From UBA6164 sp964527325 (GTDB taxonomy: Bacteria; Patescibacteriota; Gracilibacteria; BD1-5; UBA6164): a DNA stretch of 29,657 nt. The stretch is from positions 1 to 29,657 of the forward strand of contig CAZGNU010000016.1 in assembly GCA_964527325.1 (NCBI GenBank), read 5' to 3'. The position numbers and the translations under genes are program-made. Within the stretch, counting starts at the first letter, position 1. Each line of letters begins with the position of its first letter. Under the pieces are notes generated by a model that made no database searches, was not told the DNA's origin, and saw only the letters and a program-made list of their open reading frames with translations. Below, piece by piece: positions 21,291 through 28,477 of the stretch.

Positions 21291-21410
21291 TTATTCCTCC
21301 TTTTCAATTTCTAAGTAAATATTTGCTAAATCTGTAATTAAAATAATTATCTCCTTTTTTTCTTCTTCTGTGTAATGAGAAGGTATTAATCATTTATTTT
21401 TTTCAGTCAT
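21291..21410 (-). CDS. Small acidic protein, coupled to rep
   Basis: A 39-residue ORF starts MTEKNKGLIPSHYTEEEKKE and ends LANIYLEIEKEE, predicted as one long amphipathic helix. Its ATG lies inside the last codons of the upstream replication gene in another frame (17-bp overlap), a common arrangement for translational coupling. It has one TGA glycine. Small partners downstream of plasmid rep genes can be copy-control or accessory proteins, but nothing here shows that. It could be a chance ORF, though its overlap and codon use favour a real gene. Confidence 0.5.
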
Positions 21411-22497
21411 TATCTTCATTATTTGAAAACAAATATCTTAGATTTTTTTGTGTAATTCAATGTCTATATTTTGATGTATTAAGTTTTCAATTATCAATAC
21501 TTAATCAAATATCAAATTTTGTAGAATCAGCTATAATTCATTCTTTAATAAGTATATGAACTGGACAAGTTCAAAGACCTAAAAACTTTCTTGAATATCA
21601 AAGAAAAGTATTTAAATATCTTTTTTTAGTTAATTGTCTTGAATGTAAATCAGCAATAGTAATTGATTTACTTAATTTTTGTAATTTAGTAATATCTTTA
21701 CTTTCTATCTTTCTAAATATATCAGTATGTTTTTTTGAATAAGAAGTAAATAAATTAAGTAAAAATCATCTATCTAACAATTGTTCTAGTTTTAAAAATT
21801 TTAATAATTCACTTCTAAACTCTAATTCAATTCTAGTTATATGTTTTTCTTTTAAATAATTAGCGTATAAATACTGCTTTTCTTTTTGTTTTATATCAGC
21901 AATTTTGTCATATATTCTAATTAATAAATTTTTATTTAATTTATTCTTTTTTTCTCAAATGTAATAAGTTTGAATATTTCACTTATCATCAAAGAATTTT
22001 GCTCATTTAGATTTTAATTCTCTAAAATTTTTTACTACTGATTCAATTGGTTTTATTACATCTAAAGCTAAATCAAGTCTTTTTACGATAAATCAATTAT
22101 CTCTTTTATCTTTTAATCTTTTATTTAATTGTTTAATATAATATTTACTTCATCAATCTGTTTTTAAATTTCCATTTATAAATTCTATTATTTCAGCTAA
22201 TGAAAGCATATTAAAAGCACTACCGTAAACTACAAAATAATCTTTTGTTTCAATAAACATATTTAACATTGTTCATTCATACCAAGCAAATACTGGAGTA
22301 TTATCTTTCCAAAAGGTTATTTTATAATTATAATTTCTTAAATTAGATGTTTTTTCAAGAGTATATCACTTATATTCTCTAAAATTTGAGTTATCATCAT
22401 CTAATCATTTAAGAACTTCCTTATAATTATTTAAAGTTGAAAATAACTCTATATAATCAATATTAAAATTAATTATATCTTTTTTATTAATTATCAT
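21394..22497 (-). CDS. Replication initiation protein, Rep_trans-like
   Basis: The 367-residue protein resembles the Rep_trans/phage replication initiation factor family, which nicks one strand to start rolling-circle replication. The motifs are KRLDLALDV (residues 139-147), the segment TYYIGEKKNKLNKN followed by LLIRIYDK (177-198), and TRIELEFRSE (221-230), the standard order for that family. The catalytic tyrosine is probably one of those in the middle block; I cannot fix which. It is encoded upstream of the integrase in the same direction and starts next to a cluster of hairpins, as expected for a small replicon. A weak promoter (TTGCAA / TTAATA-like) is possible around 22525-22551. Confidence 0.75.
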
Positions 22498-22604
22498 ATT
22501 TTCATAATATTAATATATAAATTATTAATAGTTTTTTAATATGATTTGCAAATCTAGTTTATATGACTATTGAGGCAATAAACTTATACTAGTATTATAT
22601 TCTT

Positions 22605-22636
22605 ACCACACTATTACTGTATAGTGTGGTTTTTTC
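22605..22636. terminator. Hairpin with T tract
   Basis: ACCACACTAT-TACTGT-ATAGTGTGGT is a perfect 10-bp stem followed by TTTTT. It works as a plus-strand terminator. It also lies about 110 bp upstream of rep and may be part of the replicon's control region. Confidence 0.65.
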
Positions 22637-22679
22637 CTTTTATCTCTTCTATGGTTTTAGTTATTCAAAAATAAATTGA

Positions 22680-22792
22680 CAAGTTTAATGGTTTTTTCAA
22701 AACCAAAACTTGCAATCTTTTTTCTCACAACACAACCACTCCATAAGAGAAAAAAGGAAAAAATGTAAAGGATTAGGTAGCTAAGTCTAATC
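22680..22792. other. Cluster of three hairpins upstream of rep
   Basis: CAAGTTT-(AA)-TGGTTTT pairs with AAAACCA-AAACTTG (22680-22712). CTTTTTTCTC pairs perfectly with GAGAAAAAAG around a 20-nt loop (22717-22756). GATTAG pairs with CTAATC (22771-22792). No ORF covers this stretch. With hairpins on both sides it makes a 240-bp structured, non-coding block next to a rolling-circle-type rep gene, a plausible origin (single- or double-strand) or regulatory RNA. Confidence 0.5.
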
Positions 22793-22805
22793 TTGTGAAA
22801 ACAAA

Positions 22806-22845
22806 AATTCTCAATGCTTCACATTGAGAATTAAATGTTTTTTAT
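22806..22845. terminator. Bidirectional terminator after the 337-aa gene
   Basis: AATTCTCAATG-CTTCA-CATTGAGAATT is a perfect 11-bp stem. On the minus strand it is followed by TTTTGTTTT, right for ending the reverse-strand gene at 22894. On the plus strand AAATGTTTTTT follows. Confidence 0.75.
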
Positions 22846-22893
22846 GTATTAGTTCAATTTTTGAATGGTAGATAGAAATAAATAAAAATCTCT

Positions 22894-23907
22894 CTACACC
22901 TTTACAACACAGTCTTTTTCTATCTTCAATATTACATTATTTATATAATTATTTCATAATGAATCTCTTATTGTTTTTATGTATCAAGTTTTAAAATTTC
23001 AATAAGTTAAAGTTAATTCAAGAGAATTTTCTTTATCAGCTTCATATATATCTACAATAGTTTCTCTAGATATTTTATTTATATTAGGATTATTAAAAAA
23101 GTATTGTGAAACAATTTTTAGAAAGTATTGAGCCTTTATTGCTTTTAAAAGTATTTGTTCTCAATTTATATATAATCAGTTAGCTTTATATTCAATTGAT
23201 TCAATAAGTTGTTTATTAAATCATCATTGTAATTTCATAACCAAGGTAGATAAATCTTTTTTAACTCATATAAAGAATAATGCTTGTTTATATGATTCAT
23301 CTAGATTAAGTTCTTTATTTAATTGAGTTATTCAATAAAAGTTTTTTAATTCCTCTATTACTTTAACCATTCAAAAAAGAGTAATATTTTTTTCATTTAA
23401 CTTCTTTGTTTCTCAAAAAACTTGAATTTTATCATTATCTACTATTTTAAATCCATCAAGATTAAATTCTTTGATTCAATTATTATTAACAATTACTTCA
23501 TCTTCTATCATATCTTTTTCAGAAAATAAGTTTGATATATTTAATCAAGTATCTTTAATATATCAAGATTTAACTAATTCAGTTATTATTATTTTTCTAA
23601 TCATTCATATTTTAGATATATTTCAAGTATCTTTTATATTAATTTCCTCTCTTATTTCTTTACTATTTGTAAAATCAGTTTTTTTATAGCTAATAAATCA
23701 AGATATATTTAAAAATCCTAATTCATCTAAGTATGATATTAGACCTTTATAACTATTTTTTAACTTATCATCATAACTATTATAATCTTCTATTAAATGA
23801 TTTGTCATTTGAATTGAAATTATTAATTCTTTTAATAAATCAATAAAAATATATTTATTTAAAATAGGTTGTCTTAAGAAGAATTTATATATTTTATTTG
23901 AATCCAT
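22894..23907 (-). CDS. Hypothetical element-borne protein
   Basis: The 337-residue product is not a family I recognise. It is helical and lysine/asparagine-rich, starting MDSNKIYKFFLRQPILNKYI. TGA codons recur every 10-25 residues (for example LNISGFISYK, KDTGNISKIG), so the frame is real under code 25. No membrane segment, signal peptide or nucleotide-binding loop is apparent. It lies between the hairpin cluster and the structured RNA and has its own terminator. Its place on the element, next to rep, would suit a partition, immunity or mobilization function, but the sequence itself does not show one. Confidence 0.65.
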
Positions 23908-23954
23908 AATTTATATTAAACATTAAATTTCACATTAGTATATGTAAAAATAAA

Positions 23955-23999
23955 AAAATAGAAAGTCAAACTCCACGGAGTTTTTGAACTTTCTATTTT
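23955..23999. terminator. Long hairpin between divergent units
   Basis: AAAATAGAAAGT / ACTTTCTATTTT (12 bp perfect) encloses AAACTCC / GGAGTTT (7 bp) with loop AC. It lies 48 bp upstream of the reverse-strand gene and 16 bp upstream of the -35 of the structured RNA. It could be an operator or insulating hairpin; the terminator label is tentative. Confidence 0.4.
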
Positions 24000-24014
24000 C
24001 ATTATATTTTTAAA

Positions 24015-24042
24015 TTGATTTCTAATCAAATATTCTTATATT
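24015..24042 (+). promoter_or_regulatory. Promoter of structured RNA copy A
   Basis: -35 TTGATT (24015-24020), 16-bp spacer, -10 TATATT (24037-24042). Transcription would begin near 24049, exactly at the 5' strand of the RNA's outer stem. Confidence 0.6.
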
Positions 24043-24047
24043 ACTTT

Positions 24048-24192
24048 TGCTTACCAATTTAGTTTTTTAATGATATATAAATAAAATATATGTAATAAGG
24101 AAAAGTGGAGGAAATAACCTCTCCACTTTTGTTGCGTATATTTTTATGTCAATACTAAATGGGTAAGCATTGGTTGTTTCCTCCATTTTTTT
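24048..24192 (+). ncRNA. Structured RNA, copy A (element)
   Basis: There is no coding frame here, but strong pairing. The outer stem TGCTTACCAATTTAGT (24048-24063) pairs with ACTAAATGGGTAAGCA (24154-24169), 16 bp with one mismatch. The inner stem is ATAAAATATATG (24081-24092) with CGTATATTTTTAT (24135-24147). Loop bases TGGAGGAAATAACC (24106-24119) can pair with GGTTGTTTCCTCCA (24172-24185), 14 bp with one G-U, forming a pseudoknot or an alternative terminator stem; seven T follow. A local hairpin AAAAGTGGAG / CTCCACTTTT competes for the same bases. A second copy with covarying bases lies at 27976-28085. No known RNA family is assigned. Confidence 0.65.
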
Positions 24193-24211
24193 ATTGCTTA
24201 AATTTTGAATA

Positions 24212-24790
24212 ATGAATGATAATCCTTTAAATGAACTTCTTTCTTCTATATTAAATCAGATTTTTTGGTATCTTATTGTTATAATATTAATATTTTGAGT
24301 AATTGCTTGAATATTATATCATTTTTGACTTTTAAATAAATTCTTAAATTATTTTTTAAATTTTAATAATGATTCTGAAATTGAATCAAAAGTAGAAAGT
24401 CAGTTTATATTAGTAGCTGAATGAAAAGTTTTTACAAATACAGAATTAAAGTTTTTTAATGAATTAAATCTATTAGTAAATAATATAGATTGTTATTTAT
24501 TTACTAAGATTAGGTTAGTAGACTTAGTAAGGCTTAAAAAGGCTGAATATAGTAAATATATGACTATATTTAATAAACTTTCTAAAAAGCATATAGATTT
24601 TGTAATAGTTGATAAATATTGAAAAGTAAAAGCTTTAATTGAACTAGATGATAAATCTCATAATACTAATAAGGCTAAAATGAATGATAAATTTAAAAAT
24701 GAATTAGCTGATTATTTAAATATACCTTTAATTAGGTATTATGCTTCAAATAATTATAATTTTGAAAATTTAAAAAATGTTTTAGTATAA
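24212..24790 (+). CDS. DUF2726-family membrane-anchored protein
   Basis: The 192-residue protein has one N-terminal membrane segment (about residues 17-42, FWYLIVIILIFGVIAGILYH), then a cytoplasmic domain of the DUF2726 type. Hallmarks are KKHIDFVIVDKYGKVKALIE, then LDDKSHN, and KNELADYLNIPLIRY near the end. The family has a restriction-endonuclease-like fold (D...E-x-D pattern visible in DFVIVD and IELDD), so nucleic-acid cleavage is possible but unproven. It lies directly downstream of structured RNA A, with 19 bp between the RNA's T tract and its ATG, and ends at its own terminator. On a mobile element such a protein may act in defence or DNA processing. Confidence 0.8.
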
Positions 24791-24825
24791 TAAATGTTAC
24801 TTATTGAGTGTAGACTTATTGAATG

Positions 24826-24860
24826 AAAAAAGTATATATATTTATATGCTTTTTTATTTT
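24826..24860 (+). terminator. Terminator after DUF2726 gene
   Basis: AAAAAAGTATATA pairs with TATATGCTTTTTT (one G-U), followed by ATTTTT. It separates the DUF2726 gene from the XRE operon. Confidence 0.7.
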
Positions 24861-24872
24861 TAAAAAATTAAT

Positions 24873-25073
24873 ATGAATATTAAAGAAAAATTATGAAATA
24901 GAATTAGAGAATTAAGGAAAGAAAGGAATATATCTCAAGAGCAATTAGCTTCAAAATCTAAGATACATAGAACTTATTTATCTTCAGTAGAAAGGGGATT
25001 AAAGAATATCTCAGTTGAGAATATAGAAAAAGTAGCAGTTGCTTTGGAGGTTGAGATTAGGGATTTATTTTAG
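24873..25073 (+). CDS. XRE-family HTH regulator (C-protein-like)
   Basis: A 66-residue single-domain Cro/CI-type helix-turn-helix protein. It starts NIKEKLGNRIRELRKERNIS and has the recognition region QEQLASKSKIHRTYLSSVER followed by GLKNISVENIEKVAVALEVE. This is the size and shape of the controller proteins of restriction-modification and toxin-antitoxin loci and of plasmid repressors. It starts 14 nt before the next gene's ATG counting from its stop, so it likely regulates the pentapeptide-HAD operon it heads. It has only one TGA glycine. Confidence 0.9.
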
Positions 25074-25086
25074 TATAACTTTAGTT

Positions 25087-26715
25087 ATGAAATTAATAAT
25101 AAAAAAATGAGAATTTGATAAATATGTTTCTGCTTTTGATAAACAGTCAAATTATTCATTAAAATCATTTATTGATGAGATTATTAAATATGGTATTAAT
25201 GATAATAATACTAAAATTAAAATAATTAATAAAAAAAACCATCTTATTGATGTATATGGTGATGAATTTGAAGAGGATTTTTTTACTAATATAAATGAAG
25301 ATAAATTTAATCATTTATTAGATGTTTTTAATAAGTATAACATTATAAATGATATAGAGAAAATTGAAGAGATTATTATAAAAGAAGATTTAAAATTAGA
25401 TAACTTAAATTCAAATTTTATTTGAAATATTATTTTTAATAAAAGAAGTAATAAGACATTTTATGGAAAAGTTGATATTATTAACTTTAATGTAAATAAG
25501 GATTTAGAAAATTGTAAATTTAAAAATGATTTTCAAATAAGAAGTTGTAGTTTATCTATATTAGATATTAAAAAATGTAATTTTTCAAAAAATGTAATTC
25601 TATCTTTTCCAAATAGAGGTATATTAAATTTTAGTGAGTGTCATATAAATTTACTTAATTTAGATAAAAAGAAAATTTCTGAAGTCTTATCTTTTAAAGA
25701 TTGTACTTGAAATATTACTATAAAAAATAGCTATATAGAAAAATTAAATATTATAGATTCTAATTTTACTAAAATTGATATAAATAATAGTCATTTTAAT
25801 AAAAGAGTAAAAATATCTTTTAATTCAAAAGATAAAAAAATTATATGAAATTTATGAGAATTAATTTTTTGTTCAAATACAATATCAAATTTAAGAGTAT
25901 GACACTCAAAAATATCTAAGTTTGAAATTAATAACTTAAAAAATCCACCTAATTCTGAAATCAATTTAGGTAATTTAATAATTGATGAATTTTATATTTC
26001 AAATATTAGAAATTTATGAAAATTTAGAATTTACAATATTAATTATTCAAAGAAAAATAACACAAGAAAGTTAATAAATATAAATAATTCCTCATTATGA
26101 GATTCTGAATTTCAAAATGTAAACTTGAACTCATTTTCTACAATTGTTATTTATGATAATTTATTAACAGATTTAAAATACACTTGAATTTCTTGGTGAT
26201 ATATGATTAATGTTGATAAAAATGATAATTATTGAAAATTAAGAAATACATATAGAACATTAAAAGATGTTGCTGAAAAGAATAATGATAATATAACAGC
26301 TTTAAAGTTCTACTCTTGAGAAATGAATGCTTATAAGATGTATTTAATTAAAAAATGATTTAAAAATAACAAATTAGATTTAACTATTATTTGGTTTAAT
26401 GAGTTTTCTAGTAATTTTTGATTAAATTTTATTAAACCATTATTTTTAATTATTATAATAAATATCTTTTTTATATTTACTATAATGTTATTTAGTAATG
26501 ATTTTATATTTACAAAACCTTCATTTTGAAATTTTAATAATTTTGTATGATATATTTCTAGGTGATTTAATATTACAAATTGATTAAATTGAATTTTTAA
26601 AATGGAAATAGATAATGGGTTATTAGATTTATTAATTCTTATTAAAAATATATTTATTTGAACTTTTTTATATCAATTAATACAAGCATTTAGAAAATTT
26701 ACAAGAAAAATTTAA
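25087..26715 (+). CDS. Pentapeptide-repeat-like membrane protein
   Basis: The 542-residue protein has a long beta-helix-like N-terminal part (about 110-370) with a loose repeat of F/L/I every five residues (for example CKFKNDFQIRSCSLSILDIK, NSYIEKLNIIDSNFTKIDIN). It then carries the linker YRTLKDVAEKNNDNITALKF...GEMNAYKMYL, known from pentapeptide proteins that end in membrane helices. The C-terminus has at least two transmembrane segments (FIKPLFLIIIINIFFIFTIM and LLDLLILIKNIFIGTFLYQL), an arrangement like small ion channels. It is thus a membrane protein with a large soluble sensor. It sits between an XRE regulator and a HAD hydrolase in one operon. The function is unknown; channel or defence effector is an inference. 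Confidence 0.75.
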
Positions 26716-26731
26716 TATTTAAAAATAAAGT

Positions 26732-27304
26732 ATGAAAGCAATAATTTTTGATATAGATGGAGTAGTTATTATCTCAAATTCTCAAAAAGAAGAAGTAATA
26801 AAAGATATATTACAAAAATATAACTTATATAATATTCCTTGAGTAAAAGAAATATTAACTCTTTGATTAAATAGAAAATTGATATTGACTAGAATTTATG
26901 AAATAACACCTTTTGATAAAGAAGTTGTTTTAAATGAAATCAATGAACAATATGCTATTCTTGAATCTAATCCTTTAAATAATGATAATGTGATTAATTT
27001 TATTAAAGATAATTATCAAAAATATTTATTTTTTACTAATACATCATTACCTATTGCTTGATTAAATAGAGTAATTAATGCATTATGAATAGGAAGTAAT
27101 TTTAAAGAATTATTAGCATTTGAAAATTGAAGTAAAGCTGAAAATATAGAATATGTAATTAATAAGTATGATATAGAGCCTAAGGATATATTATTTATAG
27201 ATGATAATATAAACCACATAAGAAAAGTTGAATGAACTTGAGTAAATAGGTTACATTTTATAGATTCTAATATTGATATAGAAAAAGAAATTGAAAAATA
27301 CTAG
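26732..27304 (+). CDS. HAD-family hydrolase
   Basis: The 190-residue haloacid-dehalogenase superfamily enzyme is probably a small-molecule phosphatase. Motif I is IIFDIDGVV (residues 4-12, Asp7 nucleophile and Asp9 acid/base), motif II is YLFFTNTS, motif III Lys is in FENGSKAENI, and motif IV is DILFIDDN, with two acidic metal ligands. The cap between motifs I and II is helical, of the C1 type. It starts 16 bp after the pentapeptide gene and ends just before the right junction of the element, so it is the last element gene. Its substrate cannot be read from sequence. Confidence 0.9.
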
Positions 27305-27320
27305 AAAATGGCTATTATGT

Positions 27321-27366
27321 TTATAAGGAGTTCAAATTATCTTCTATAGACTCCACCATATTTGAC
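27321..27366. other. Right attachment junction (attR)
   Basis: CTCCACCAT (27351-27359) repeats the left junction. GTTCAAAT at 27330-27337 also resembles the tmRNA T-arm, with irregular spacing. On the minus strand the junction reads ATG GTG GAG TCT ATA GAA GAT AAT TTG AAC TCC TTA TAA in the same frame as the integrase, giving an alternative tail (MVESIEDNLNSL) ending at 27321. The right flank after CCAT should be the original sequence downstream of tmRNA. Confidence 0.65.
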
Positions 27367-27389
27367 AAATTACATAAAATCACTATACT
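27362..27389 (+). promoter_or_regulatory. Promoter of the 27427 gene
   Basis: -35 TTGACA (27362-27367), 16-bp spacer, -10 TATACT (27384-27389). It abuts the right att junction. Confidence 0.7.
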
Positions 27390-27408
27390 AAAAATATAGT
27401 GATTTTAT
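27374..27408. terminator. 14-bp hairpin right of the element
   Basis: ATAAAATCACTATA pairs perfectly with TATAGTGATTTTAT around a 7-nt loop. Before insertion it would have followed the tmRNA CCA end by about 15 bp, so it may be the displaced native tmRNA terminator. It also overlaps the -10 of the next gene and could act as an operator. Confidence 0.55.
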
Positions 27409-27426
27409 AATTAATGTTTTAAAAAA

Positions 27427-27801
27427 ATGAGTGAAGATATTGAAGTTGTTAATAATTATAGGGAATCAGAAGATTATCTAAAAAGGAAAAAGAAACTTTT
27501 AGAATATTATGAACATAATAAGGATAGATATCATTTATTAAGTACAGATTTTATAGAAAATTGATTATTTGTTGTATTCCCAGAATTTCCTTTAACTAGA
27601 AACTCTTTAAAAAATAGTATTGATTTAAAGTCCCCAGATTATGGTGATTTTAATAAAATATTAAATAATAGATATGAAATAGAAAAAATGTGGGAAATTG
27701 TTTTTAAAGACTTTGTTGATGAACAAATTAAAAGAGATAGACAAGAAATAAATGAAAAAGTTTTAGGGGTTGTAAAAAAGATTATTTTTCCTTTTTCATA
27801 G
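27427..27801 (+). CDS. Hypothetical protein
   Basis: A 124-residue soluble, charged, mainly helical protein starting MSEDIEVVNNYRESEDYLKR and ending VVKKIIFPFS. I recognise no family. Only one TGA glycine is present. It has a good promoter 37 bp upstream and stands alone; a hairpin about 90 bp after its stop may end the transcript. Lying just right of the attachment site, it is probably the original chromosomal neighbour of tmRNA. The frame could be an ordinary lineage-specific protein. Confidence 0.6.
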
Positions 27802-27888
27802 TTTTGAGTTTTATAACTTGGTTATTCATTCAAAAAATAGTTCAATGTTTATAATTATTTTTCATTATTAATTTTGTTTAAAATATAT

Positions 27889-27935
27889 TAACCTAACGTA
27901 CTACCGTTTGTTGGTTATTATATTTCTTTTTTTAT
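27889..27935 (+). terminator. Imperfect hairpin with T-rich tail
   Basis: TTAACC-TAACG-TACTAC-CGTT-TGTTGGTTA forms an interrupted stem, followed by ATTATATTTCTTTTTTTATTTT. It probably ends the 27427 transcript. Confidence 0.45.
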
Positions 27936-27975
27936 TTTAAAAAATTGCACTTCATTTTTTACTTGAGGAATATAA

Positions 27976-28085
27976 TTGCCACCTTTTTGTGTGCATAAAG
28001 ATAAGATGGAGTATGTAACCATTCATTTTTTATGCACTTGTGTATATTATATTGGGCAAGCATGGTTGCTTACTCCACTTTTGTA
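27976..28085 (+). ncRNA. Structured RNA, copy B (chromosomal side)
   Basis: This is a second member of the RNA at 24048. The inner stem GTGCATAAA (27991-27999) pairs perfectly with TTTATGCAC (28029-28037). Loop bases TGGAGTATGTAACCA (28007-28021) pair with TGGTTGCTTACTCCA (28063-28077), 15 positions with one mismatch and one G-U. TTGCC (27976-27980) can pair with GGCAA (28055-28059). The block GGGCAAGCATGGTTG matches GGGTAAGCATTGGTTG of copy A, and both 3' strands end CTCCA plus a T-rich run. A TATAAT at 27971-27976 is the likely -10. If it is, transcription would start inside or after the TTGCC strand. Confidence 0.6.
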
Positions 28086-28096
28086 TAAAGAAATGT

Positions 28097-28122
28097 AATA
28101 AGCAATTAATGCTTATTTTTTT
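28097..28122 (+). terminator. Terminator after structured RNA B
   Basis: ATAAGCA-ATTAA-TGCTTAT followed by seven T. It is a clear short intrinsic terminator. Confidence 0.75.
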
Positions 28123-28132
28123 GCTATAAAAA

Positions 28133-28273
28133 ATGACTATCAAAGAAAAAATATTTTTTTGAATATTATTCTTAATATATACTTTTTGAGTATTAATATT
28201 AATTTTTAAGTATGATTTTAAGATAAGTATATTGCCTAAAATGTGCATGATAGTGATTTTATGTATATTATAA
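28133..28273 (+). CDS. Tiny putative membrane protein
   Basis: A 46-residue ORF with two hydrophobic stretches (IFFGILFLIYTFGVLILIF and MCMIVILCIL) separated by a basic stretch KYDFKISILPK. Two TGA glycines fall inside the first segment. It could be a small membrane peptide such as a toxin of a type I-like module, given the structured RNA just upstream, or a chance ORF in AT-rich DNA. No homologue is recognised. Confidence 0.35.
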
Positions 28274-28417
28274 TAATGAAGATAAAATGTGTAAATGTTA
28301 TAATGGATATTCAAGAACTGAGTGAAAAATAGGGTGTTTTAAAAATTAATTTTTTGTTCTTTAAAATAATTTGTATAATTTAAAAAAGAGATTTTTTAGA
28401 AAAAATCACAAAAAACC

Positions 28418-28446
28418 TTGACTTTTGTGTTGTTTTGTGGTAAAAT
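28418..28446 (+). promoter_or_regulatory. Promoter of the FISUMP-like gene
   Basis: -35 TTGACT (28418-28423), 17-bp spacer, -10 TAAAAT (28441-28446). The predicted leader is about 25 nt. A small hairpin (GATTTTTTAGAAAAAATC) lies just upstream at 28389-28406. Confidence 0.75.
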
Positions 28447-28477
28447 AAAAATGTAATTTTAATATTAACAATATAAT

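Larger units (their letters stand above)
19671..27350. mobile_element. Integrative plasmid-like element inserted at tmRNA 3' end
   Basis: CTCCACCAT at 19671-19679 (end of tmRNA) recurs at 27351-27359, exactly 7,680 bp away; with flanks the match is CTCCACCATnTTTG. Between them lie a large serine integrase at the left edge, reading out across the junction, a Rep_trans-type replication protein, a hairpin cluster, a structured RNA, and cargo genes (unknown 337-aa protein, DUF2726, XRE/pentapeptide/HAD operon). No housekeeping gene lies inside. The repeated C-rich palindromes found elsewhere in the window are absent here, which supports a separate origin. UGA is still Gly, so the element is adapted to this host code. 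Confidence 0.75.

Noticed and set aside
27330..27358. Possible tRNA gene ending GTTCAAAT...CTCCACCA
   Set aside because: There is no 5' acceptor, D arm or anticodon arm upstream, and the T-arm does not pair; it is better explained as an attachment-site copy of the tmRNA end.
28030..28314. Reverse-strand ORF of 94 codons
   Set aside because: It runs over structured RNA B, a terminator and the tiny membrane ORF; composition is plain AT-rich with no recognisable motif.
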